12,342 nucleotides of DNA from an uncultured Helicobacteraceae bacterium (GTDB lineage Bacteria; Campylobacterota; Campylobacteria; Campylobacterales; Helicobacteraceae): assembly GCA_934728205.1 (NCBI GenBank), contig CAKVEH010000017.1, forward strand, positions 1-12,342, in the 5' to 3' direction. Position numbers and translations under genes: made by a program. Position 1 is the stretch's first letter. Each line of letters starts with the position of its first letter. Positions 1 to 6,274 of the stretch are shown one piece after another. The notes under the pieces were generated by a model. The model did not search any database, was not told where the DNA came from, and saw only the letters and a list, made by a program, of their open reading frames with translations.

Positions 1-170
1 AAGTAAGTGGTGTAGATTTTGTGGTTACACAAGATTCTCGTAGGGCAGGAGACCCAGCCATTTTATTTGCTGACACGCAAAAAATTCGCAATTTAACAAA
101 ATGGTCTCCTAAACTTGATGATTTATCTACTATTATTAAGAGTGCTTGGGAATGGGAAAAATATTTGTGA
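1..170 (+). CDS. galE: UDP-glucose 4-epimerase, C-terminal end (partial)
   Basis: Only the last 55 codons are present; the first complete codon is at base 3 and the TGA stop is at 168-170. The peptide contains RRAGDPAILFADTQKI followed by a W-x-P motif and a terminal SAWEWEKYL. This is the typical C-terminus of GalE: the RRxGDPA loop near the UDP-sugar site, then the LxW.P segment and a final Trp-rich helix. GalE is a cytoplasmic NAD-dependent short-chain dehydrogenase-type enzyme that interconverts UDP-glucose and UDP-galactose for LPS and glycan synthesis. The gene runs in from the left edge and is convergent with pycB, with 26 bases between the stops. The related UDP-N-acetylglucosamine 4-epimerases share this C-terminal motif, so the exact substrate is not settled by this fragment. 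Confidence 0.82.
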   Translation, partial: VSGVDFVVTQDSRRAGDPAILFADTQKIRNLTKWSPKLDDLSTIIKSAWEWEKYL

Positions 171-196
171 AACTTTACCAAACTCCAAAGCAAAAA

Positions 197-2014
197 CTAT
201 GCAATAAACATAATTGCTTCGTTGTTGCCCACTTGAGCACCCTCATCAGCATAGATTTCTTTTACCTCGCCATCGATTGGTGCAAGCACTTCATTTTCCA
301 TTTTCATTGCCTCGACAATGGCAATAGTTTGCCCTGCTTTGACTTTATCGCCTACTTTTACTTTGATTTTAGTGAGATTGCCGGGCATAGGACTTTGTGC
401 GTGTCCATCGGAGGTAGCCTGTGGGAGTGCGCCTGACTTGGTGCTTGGTTTAGAATCAAGTTGATTTGACGCATTGGCATTAAGTGCTTCGACATATACT
501 TCTCGTAATTCCCCATTCACACGGACAAAGAATGGACGCACACCCTCGCTTTTTTCGCCACTACCTTCAATTTTAATGTTATAATGTTCTCCGTTTGCTG
601 TGATAACGAAATCTTTTGGTAATTTATCTGCGCCTTTATCTTCAAAAAATTCCAAACTTTCGGGTTTGAGTGCATTGCTGTTGCGCTCTTGTAAAAAGGT
701 TTTTGCAATGTTGCCAAAAATGGCATAGGAAATGACATCGGTAGGACTTTTGGCGAAGTCTTTGCACTCACTCTTTGCTTGCGGAAGTTCATCTTCTAGC
801 AAGTCCGCAGGACGCACGGTGGTAAGCTTTTCATCATTTGTAAGCACTTTTTTGATAATGTCTTTTGAGATAGGCTTTGGTGTCTTGCCATATAATCCAC
901 GCACGATATTTCTTGATTCTGTGGTGATAGTTTTGTAGCGTTCGCCCATTAACACATTAAGCACCGCTTGTGTGCCTACGATTTGACTTGATGGTGTAAC
1001 AAGTGGCACAAAACCAAAATCTTCTCTTACGCGCGGAATCTCTTCCATTACTTCATCGATTCTATCAAGGGCATTTTGCTCTTTGAGTTGGTTTGCCATA
1101 TTAGAAATCATACCACCGGGGATTTGTGAGAGGAGCACACGCGTATCAATTTGGTTGTAGATAGATTCGAATTTAGCGTATTTACGGCGATTGTGGCGCA
1201 AAATTTCACTTGCTTCTTCCATAAATTTAAGTTCTAATCCTGTGTCATAAGGAGTGCCTTTGAGTGTGGCGACCATTGATTGGGTGCAAGGGTGGCTTGT
1301 GCCCTCGCTTAGGGCAGAATTTGCCAAATCTAACACATCAGCCCCAGCTTCTAGTGCCTTTAAATGTGCTCCAAAAGCAAATCCAGCTGTTGAGTGTGTG
1401 TGAAAACTTAGTGGGAGGTTGATTTCCTCTTTGAGTGCTTTTACCAAATCATAAGCGACAAATGGCGTGATAAGTCCAGCCATATCTTTAATAGCAATGC
1501 TATCACAACCCATTTGTGCGAGTTCCTTAGCATACTCCACAAAAGTGGCAATGGTATGCACAGGTGAAGTGGTGTAGCAAATTGCTCCTTGTGCGTGCTT
1601 GCCATTTTTTTTCACTGATTCTACACAAGTTTTGACATTTCGTGCGTCATTGAAAGCATCAAAGATTCTAAAAATATCCATTCCAGCTTGCGCGCTAAGA
1701 GTAATAAATTCTTTTACAACATCATCAGCATAATGTCGATAGCCGATGAGATTTTGTCCGCGCACAAGGCATTGAAGAGGTGTGGTTTTAAAAATATCCT
1801 TAAAAGTTGCTAATCGTTCAAATGGGTCTTCTTTAGTATATCGTAAGCACGCATCATAAGTCGCACCACCCCATACTTCCACGCTATGAAATCCTACTTT
1901 TTCAAACAATTTTGCAGCTTCTATCATATCTTGCGTTCGCATTCTCGTGGCTAGAAGTGATTGATGTCCATCGCGCAACGAATTTTCTGTAACTTTTATG
2001 GCTTTTTTTATCAT
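197..2014 (-). CDS. pycB: Pyruvate carboxylase subunit B (biotin-carrying carboxyltransferase)
   Basis: This 605-residue protein has an N-terminal carboxyltransferase TIM barrel and a C-terminal biotinyl domain. Visible motifs are LRDGHQSLLATRMRT (residues 13-27, with R14, D15 and Q18 as the expected metal and pyruvate residues), IKDMAG with K176 as the expected carbamylated lysine, and FHTH with H205 and H207 as metal ligands. A Ser/Ala/Pro-rich linker leads to EAMKMEN (568-574), in which K571 is the predicted biotin site. By family knowledge it transfers carboxyl from biotin to pyruvate, giving oxaloacetate, together with a separate biotin carboxylase subunit (PycA) that is not in this window. 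The start is supported by GGAGGG at 2019-2024, four bases before the ATG. The stop is TAG at 197-199. The alternative is the alpha subunit of a Na+-pumping oxaloacetate decarboxylase; no beta or gamma subunit lies next to it, which favours PycB. Confidence 0.9.
   Translation of the reverse strand: MIKKAIKVTENSLRDGHQSLLATRMRTQDMIEAAKLFEKVGFHSVEVWGGATYDACLRYTKEDPFERLATFKDIFKTTPLQCLVRGQNLIGYRHYADDVVKEFITLSAQAGMDIFRIFDAFNDARNVKTCVESVKKNGKHAQGAICYTTSPVHTIATFVEYAKELAQMGCDSIAIKDMAGLITPFVAYDLVKALKEEINLPLSFHTHSTAGFAFGAHLKALEAGADVLDLANSALSEGTSHPCTQSMVATLKGTPYDTGLELKFMEEASEILRHNRRKYAKFESIYNQIDTRVLLSQIPGGMISNMANQLKEQNALDRIDEVMEEIPRVREDFGFVPLVTPSSQIVGTQAVLNVLMGERYKTITTESRNIVRGLYGKTPKPISKDIIKKVLTNDEKLTTVRPADLLEDELPQAKSECKDFAKSPTDVISYAIFGNIAKTFLQERNSNALKPESLEFFEDKGADKLPKDFVITANGEHYNIKIEGSGEKSEGVRPFFVRVNGELREVYVEALNANASNQLDSKPSTKSGALPQATSDGHAQSPMPGNLTKIKVKVGDKVKAGQTIAIVEAMKMENEVLAPIDGEVKEIYADEGAQVGNNEAIMFIA
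201..217 (-). terminator. Weak candidate terminator hairpin at the pycB 3' end
   Basis: GCAAT (201-205) and ATTGC (213-217) form a 5-bp stem with a 7-base loop across the last codons of pycB. On the minus strand the stem is followed within a few bases by a short T run (TTTTT) and further T-rich sequence. The stem is short and overlaps coding sequence, so this is only a candidate. Confidence 0.25.
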
Positions 2015-2018
2015 TTTT

Positions 2019-2046
2019 CCCTCCGTATATGATTGGTTGTATTATA
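2019..2046 (-). promoter_or_regulatory. pycB promoter (-10 box) and ribosome binding site
   Basis: On the minus strand a perfect TATAAT lies at 2041-2046, just after the yaaA stop codon (2052-2054). It is followed by a leader of about 20 nt and a strong GGAGGG Shine-Dalgarno at 2019-2024, four bases from the ATG. No -35 box is evident, as is usual for the housekeeping sigma factor in Helicobacter and Campylobacter. pycB can therefore be transcribed separately from ndh-yaaA, although read-through from them is also likely. Confidence 0.6.
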
Positions 2047-2051
2047 CATAA

Positions 2052-2813
2052 TTATTTTTGCATAATTTCATATACAAGAGTTTTTATGTGATTTTTATGG
2101 TTGATGTCTTTGAGTGTTAGGTTTTGAAATGTGAGGTGCTCTAGATTTTTTAGGTTAAGGTGAGAATCTTTTGCATAGTGTTTTGAGAGTTCTTTAAGAT
2201 AAAGTCCGCGATAGTGTTTAGCGTAGTGGCTTAGTGCCTTGCCATTATGGAGGAATTCCGCTCTTAAGTGAGGAATCTCTGGCTCATAGACTTTAATATA
2301 GGCTTGAGCTCGCAAGTCAAGCACTGCTTTATCAACCAAAAAACTATCCATATTTTCTTTTTGTGCCTTATAGATGGCTTTGAGTTCAAATGCCCCAAAG
2401 CCTTTGTTTTGGTGGAGATTATAAAATGGCAAGTTATCACTCGCTCGCACAAAGCCAAAGAGATTACTACAAATAAAGACATTGTAAAGTAAAAAATGTT
2501 GAGAATCTGCACTTAGATTCTTAAAATCAAGTGCCTTATACGCTACCCCACTATACAGCTCGATGGCTGGCATTCGTGGCGTTTTTAAGAGATTTTGACA
2601 TAGGGATAAATCCTCTAATTTCAGCGTTTTTGTGCCAAAAATTTTGCAAATCGTGGCATTATCGCATTGTTTGAGTGCTTGTATGTAGGAATCTATGGCT
2701 TTTTGCTTGTATTTGGCATTAGAGAAAAGTGCATCGATTTGCGTGTCTTTTGTGTTTAGGCTGGTATCTTGCGGGGGATTTTTCCCCTCACTTGGGCTAA
2801 AGAGGATAATCAT
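2052..2813 (-). CDS. yaaA: YaaA family peroxide-stress protein
   Basis: The 253 residues carry the layout of the YaaA (DUF328/UPF0246) family: an N-terminal MIILFSPSEGK, a central LYSGVAYKALDF (matching the family's aromatic-G-x-Y-GL element), a following FGFVRASDNLPFY segment, VLDLRAQAYIKVY, and a late HYRGLYLKEL (matching the K/H-x-x-RG element). The length matches the roughly 250-260 residues usual for the family. E. coli YaaA limits free iron and DNA damage during hydrogen peroxide stress; the molecular activity of this homologue is not established. The ATG lies only 4 bases after the ndh stop, and no clear Shine-Dalgarno is seen (upstream sequence ends in aattaaacca). Expression is therefore probably coupled to translation of ndh in one operon. 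Confidence 0.82.
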   Translation of the reverse strand: MIILFSPSEGKNPPQDTSLNTKDTQIDALFSNAKYKQKAIDSYIQALKQCDNATICKIFGTKTLKLEDLSLCQNLLKTPRMPAIELYSGVAYKALDFKNLSADSQHFLLYNVFICSNLFGFVRASDNLPFYNLHQNKGFGAFELKAIYKAQKENMDSFLVDKAVLDLRAQAYIKVYEPEIPHLRAEFLHNGKALSHYAKHYRGLYLKELSKHYAKDSHLNLKNLEHLTFQNLTLKDINHKNHIKTLVYEIMQK

Positions 2814-2817
2814 TGGT

Positions 2818-4143
2818 TTAATTGCTCGTGCGATAGCGGAATTGTCCCTTTCTATATACCATTCTTAAGCCACCTATGCTTAAAAGCCATTTGTTTTCTA
2901 TGGTGTTTTTCATAAATGCTGCAAGCTCACCTGCTACATCTTTGCCATAGACTATGCCTATGCCATCGGTATGTCCTATGCTACAAACCGTGCCACGATG
3001 TTTAAAGGCGAAAGTTTTATTCGTTTCTTTGCCTGAGATAATCCTACTAAGCACTTCTGCGACATAATCCCCCATTTGTGCGGAGAGCTGGGCTGTGGGT
3101 GCGTGGATAATGTCTCGTGCCGTAGCAATAGCACAATCCCCAACTACAAAGATTTCAGGATATTGCGGGCAACGCAGTTGAGAATCTACGGGGATTCTCC
3201 CGCGCTTGTTTGGTATTGATGATTTTTCTACGATGTCATTACCGCGCACACCGACACTCCAAAGGATTGTATTACCTTTAATTTCTTGAGTAATGGTATC
3301 AAACTCGGTATTTTGAGAATCTTTGTCCTTAGATTCTGTGTTGGGAGTGGATTTTGGGATTTTCTTTTTGATAGTTACGCCATCGCTTTTGCACTCGATT
3401 ACCTCTGCGTTGGTGATGATCTCTACGCCAAGTTTTGCAAGTTTGTGTTTTGCTGTATTTGCAATTTCCTCATTAAACATTGGCAGAATCTGTGCTGAGC
3501 GACCAATGCAAGTAACCTTAGGGATATTGCGACTAATCCCAGAAATTTGGCATAAATCATCAAGCTGTGTGGTGAGCTCTGCTGCGAACTCAATCCCTGT
3601 GAATCCTGTGCCACAAACAATCACACGCAAATCTTTTTCATCTTGATGTAAAGCAAAATCTTTAAATTTGTTTTCGATATTTTTTGTAAGTCGCAAGGCG
3701 GCATTAAGCGAAGAGAGCTTATAAGCATATTTATCCACACCCTCGATTCCATAAGTCTCTGGTTTGAATCCAAGACCAATGACAAGATAATCATAAGAAT
3801 AACCGCTACGCCGACAAATAATGTGCTTTTCCTCTGGGCGAATTTCCACAACTTTATCTTTGATAAAAGTAATTTTGTTTAAATCCAAAATTTTGCGATA
3901 ATAAATTCTTGCCTTACGCGCACTTAGCGTGCCTATGGCGACTTTGTGTAAAAGTGTCGTTTGGTAGTGGTAGTCGTGTTTGCTTACCATTGTGATTTCA
4001 GCTTTGCCTTGTGGGAGGATTCTCTGTAGTCCTAATGCAACCTTTAATCCACCATAACCGCCCCCTAAAATCAGTATCCTTGGAAGTCTCGCCACATCTT
4101 TACAATCTGCCTGCTTGTTTTTTGCATCTTTATCTGTCTGCAT
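2818..4143 (-). CDS. ndh: Type II NADH:quinone oxidoreductase (NDH-2-like, FAD-dependent)
   Basis: The 441-residue protein has two Rossmann dinucleotide sites: GGGYGG at 27-32 for FAD, and GTGFTG at 178-183 for NAD(P)H. VVGDCA (333-338) is the C-terminal FAD contact, and AQLSAQMG (351-358) matches the AQxxxQ quinone-site signature of NDH-2. The C-terminal 60 residues are amphipathic, as in the membrane-anchoring tail of this family. It is expected to oxidise NADH at the inner face of the membrane and reduce the quinone pool without pumping protons. A hydrophilic Ser/Thr/Asp/Lys-rich insert lies at about 260-290 and appears to be extra. The ATG at 4141-4143 has AAGGAG at 4150-4155, six bases away. 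It is the first gene of a probable ndh-yaaA operon. A sulfide:quinone reductase or another FAD-linked oxidoreductase is the main alternative. Confidence 0.8.
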   Translation of the reverse strand: MQTDKDAKNKQADCKDVARLPRILILGGGYGGLKVALGLQRILPQGKAEITMVSKHDYHYQTTLLHKVAIGTLSARKARIYYRKILDLNKITFIKDKVVEIRPEEKHIICRRSGYSYDYLVIGLGFKPETYGIEGVDKYAYKLSSLNAALRLTKNIENKFKDFALHQDEKDLRVIVCGTGFTGIEFAAELTTQLDDLCQISGISRNIPKVTCIGRSAQILPMFNEEIANTAKHKLAKLGVEIITNAEVIECKSDGVTIKKKIPKSTPNTESKDKDSQNTEFDTITQEIKGNTILWSVGVRGNDIVEKSSIPNKRGRIPVDSQLRCPQYPEIFVVGDCAIATARDIIHAPTAQLSAQMGDYVAEVLSRIISGKETNKTFAFKHRGTVCSIGHTDGIGIVYGKDVAGELAAFMKNTIENKWLLSIGGLRMVYRKGQFRYRTSN

Positions 4144-4149
4144 ACCTTG

Positions 4150-4176
4150 CTCCTTAAGTATTTGCTAAAAATATTA
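4150..4176 (-). promoter_or_regulatory. Candidate ndh -10 box and ribosome binding site
   Basis: On the minus strand, TAATAT (4171-4176) is a plausible -10 element about 27 bases before the ndh ATG, a spacing like that seen for pycB. AAGGAG (4150-4155) is a good Shine-Dalgarno. The surrounding sequence is very AT-rich, so other -10 placements are possible; the RBS is the firmer part. Confidence 0.4.
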
Positions 4177-4297
4177 ACGCTTTTTTGTGTTTTTGCAGTT
4201 TTTTAGATAAAAATTTCTTTTACTTTTATAAAAATTACACAAAATGAAAATTTTTTGCTAGCGAGTTTTCGTGGCAATCTCCATTTGTCTTTTTTTT

Positions 4298-4334
4298 GCG
4301 TTATAATTACGCTTTTTGTAAAATTGTATTAGGA
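4298..4334 (+). promoter_or_regulatory. Promoter and RBS of the phosphoethanolamine transferase gene
   Basis: TATAAT at 4302-4307 is a consensus -10 box, 32 bases before the ATG at 4340, with AGGA (4331-4334) as the ribosome binding site. A run of eight T (4290-4297) sits directly upstream in place of a -35 element. The box is embedded in GCGTTATAATTACGC (4298-4312), an imperfect palindrome with perfect GCGT/ACGC arms, which could be an operator overlapping the promoter. Confidence 0.6.
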
Positions 4335-4339
4335 AAAGT

Positions 4340-5050
4340 ATGTGCATAAATCTTAAATTTCTTTATATTGTGGTGCTAAATAGTGTGTTTTACGGCATTT
4401 TACGCTATTTGAATTTCTTTGAATTTTTTACACAATTTGCCAAAAGTTTTTTGTTAGATTTTTGTGTGCTTTTTGTGTTATGCGTGCTTTTATCCAAGAT
4501 CCCGCGCAAAATCGCTCCAAAAGCCACAAATTTCACGCTAAATGTGCTATTTATGCTTAGTTTTGTCGTGGGTGTTGTAAATATTTTTCTTTTGCTAAAT
4601 TTTAACTCCACACTAAATCCTGCGTCATTTGAGATTTTTTTAGCGAGTAATTTACGCGAGGTAGAGGAATTTGGCATAATGTATGCAAATATCAAAAGCA
4701 TAATTGCGCTTGCGCTTTTTATCATATTAAGTGTATTTTGTGCCACTTTTAAGCGTGATATTGCCATTTCAAAGCCCTTAGATGCCGTCATTATTTTCAC
4801 TACTGCGGTGTTTGTGTGCGTGGGCATTGTGAAGTTTATCAAAAGCAAAAGTTTTGACTTTTTAGCCACGCATTTTGCTAACAAAAGTGAGATTTGTCAA
4901 TTTGCAAAGGTGATTTATGGCGGATTTGTGAGTGAAAATCAAATCATAGCAGAATTTCGCGCGATGGATAAAAAGTTAGATTTAGCATTACAAGTAGCAA
5001 AAAGTGCGAATGGTTCGCAAAAATTAAATGGGGGGGGGGGGGGGCATTAG
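4340..5050 (+). CDS. Phosphoethanolamine transferase, N-terminal membrane half (frame-interrupted at poly-G)
   Basis: This 236-residue reading frame holds five predicted transmembrane helices at about residues 7-24, 37-53, 66-87, 119-137 and 148-168, followed by a charged periplasmic linker. Five helices ahead of a soluble sulfatase-fold domain is the architecture of EptA/EptC-type lipid A or LPS-core phosphoethanolamine transferases. The frame enters the 15-G tract at codon 231, reads five Gly and His, and stops at TAG 5048-5050. With 14 or 17 G it would continue into the catalytic frame that starts at 5031, giving about 611 or 612 residues. The start codon is supported by AGGA five bases upstream and a TATAAT promoter. 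As read here, the product is a membrane stub with no active site, so the gene is OFF. A homopolymer sequencing error is the alternative explanation. Confidence 0.8.
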   Translation: MCINLKFLYIVVLNSVFYGILRYLNFFEFFTQFAKSFLLDFCVLFVLCVLLSKIPRKIAPKATNFTLNVLFMLSFVVGVVNIFLLLNFNSTLNPASFEIFLASNLREVEEFGIMYANIKSIIALALFIILSVFCATFKRDIAISKPLDAVIIFTTAVFVCVGIVKFIKSKSFDFLATHFANKSEICQFAKVIYGGFVSENQIIAEFRAMDKKLDLALQVAKSANGSQKLNGGGGGH

Positions 5051-6176
5051 TGGATACATTTCACAAAAGCGCAAGATTCCAAAGATTGTCCTAATCATCG
5101 GAGAATCCACGCAACGAAACTATATGAATCTCTATGGCTATCCACTCCCAAATACACCGCGTCTAAACGGTTTGCAAGATTCACAAAATCTTTTTGTTTT
5201 TAGCGACACTATCGCGCCTGCTGGCGATACAGCGACTGCGCTAAAAAAAGTGCTAACTTTTAGTAATTTTGAAAACAGCCATATTGAGTGGTATAAAAAT
5301 ATGAATATTATTGATGCGATGAAACTACTTGGCTATCGCACGGCGTGGATTAGCAATCAAGAAGCAGTGAGTATGCACAATAGCTTTGATATTATCGCCA
5401 AACGCGTAAATATCCTGCGCTACGCCAGACTTATGGAATCTACACCAAGAGCGATGAGCGATAAAGCTGTGATTGAAATTTATGATAGATTGCGTAAAAG
5501 TCATTTGGGTAGTTTGGAGCAAGATTCACAGCAAAATTTGCGTAAATCTAAAAATACAGATTCTAAAAAAGATTCACACGACTTTGGGGAATTTATTGTG
5601 TTTCACCTGCAAGGGACGCATTATATTTATGATTGGCGTTATAGTGCTGATTTCGCGCTTTTTAGTGTGGAGGATTTGCGACAAAATGGGCTGGATAAAT
5701 TTTATGGTGGCGCAAACAAGGGCGCAAATATAAGCACCAAACAAGCCAAAACCCGCGCACATTATATCAATGCGATTGCGTATAATGACTATATCGTAAG
5801 CGAGATTTTCTCGCGATTTGCGAATGATGAAGCGATAATTTTTTATCTTAGCGACCACGGCGATGAAGTCTATGATATTAGGGATTTTGCAGGGCACGGA
5901 CCCACTGAAAACTCGCGCTTTGTGCTTGAAATACCATTTATGATTTATATAAGCGATAGTTTTAAATCTCGCAATCCACACATTGTGGAGCGCATAAAAA
6001 AGGCGCAAAAATTACCTTTTATGAGCGATAATTTTATTCACGCATTTTTTGATTTAGTGGAGATAGAATGCGCGGATTGCAGGGCAGATTTAAGCCCATT
6101 TAGCGATAAATATAATGCAAATCGCGCTAGAATCATAAATAGCAAAGATTATGACAAAGAGATTCGCATAAATTAG
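5028..6176 (+). CDS. Phosphoethanolamine transferase, C-terminal catalytic sulfatase-fold half
   Basis: This frame continues the upstream gene after the poly-G tract. Counting from the ATG at 5028, the motifs are: IGES (24-27, with the conserved Glu of the GE[ST] zinc ligand) followed by NLYGYPLPNTPRL; GDTATA (66-71, containing the probable catalytic Thr that carries phosphoethanolamine); FHLQGTH (192-198, conserved His residues); LSDHGDE (274-280, with D276 and H277 as zinc ligands); and AGHGPTENSRFVLEIPF (288-304). These match the alkaline-phosphatase/sulfatase superfamily phosphoethanolamine transferases, which act in the periplasm on lipid A, LPS core or flagellar targets. The specific acceptor cannot be told. 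Residues about 160-186 are a hydrophilic insert. The ATG has no Shine-Dalgarno, so it is probably not a true independent start. TAG at 5048 and ATG at 5028 overlap, so weak reinitiation is possible. Confidence 0.8.
   Translation: MGGGGGISGYISQKRKIPKIVLIIGESTQRNYMNLYGYPLPNTPRLNGLQDSQNLFVFSDTIAPAGDTATALKKVLTFSNFENSHIEWYKNMNIIDAMKLLGYRTAWISNQEAVSMHNSFDIIAKRVNILRYARLMESTPRAMSDKAVIEIYDRLRKSHLGSLEQDSQQNLRKSKNTDSKKDSHDFGEFIVFHLQGTHYIYDWRYSADFALFSVEDLRQNGLDKFYGGANKGANISTKQAKTRAHYINAIAYNDYIVSEIFSRFANDEAIIFYLSDHGDEVYDIRDFAGHGPTENSRFVLEIPFMIYISDSFKSRNPHIVERIKKAQKLPFMSDNFIHAFFDLVEIECADCRADLSPFSDKYNANRARIINSKDYDKEIRIN
5030..5044 (+). repeat. Poly-G tract (15 G), phase-variation contingency locus
   Basis: Fifteen consecutive G interrupt the transferase gene between its membrane and catalytic domains. 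The upstream codon register is 4340+3k and the downstream register is 5028+3k. Removing one G (14) or adding two (17) therefore restores one continuous frame, reading Asn, a Gly run, then Ile-Ser-Gly-Tyr. Poly-G and poly-C tracts of this length are the standard slipped-strand phase-variation elements in Helicobacter and Campylobacter. Confidence 0.92.
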
Positions 6177-6198
6177 GACAAATTTTAAGAGAGATTTT

Positions 6199-6242
6199 GA
6201 AGTATTTTTTACTTCGTTTGCACCTGCAAATGTAAGTAAAAA
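6199..6242. other. Competing hairpins between convergent transferase and helicase genes
   Basis: This is the 98-bp spacer between two convergent genes. Hairpin A pairs GAAGTA (6199-6204) with TACTTC (6210-6215). Hairpin B pairs TTTTTACTT (6206-6214) with AAGTAAAAA (6234-6242) and carries an inner stem TTTGC/GCAAA (6217-6221 with 6226-6230, loop ACCT). A and B share bases and cannot form together. Neither strand shows a T run directly after the stem, so this is not a canonical Rho-independent terminator. It may still end or stabilise transcripts from both sides. Confidence 0.4.
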
Positions 6243-6274
6243 GACAACAAATTGAGTTTTATTAAGCCTTGATT

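Noticed and set aside
4405..4884. A 159-codon minus-strand frame opposite the transferase membrane domain
   Set aside because: It is a shadow of the hydrophobic coding strand: Lys/Ser/Asn-rich, with no RBS and no recognisable motif, whereas the sense strand has a promoter, RBS and domain architecture.
5574..6008. A 144-codon minus-strand frame opposite the catalytic domain
   Set aside because: The sense frame holds conserved zinc-site motifs; the antisense frame has no start signals and matches nothing recognised.
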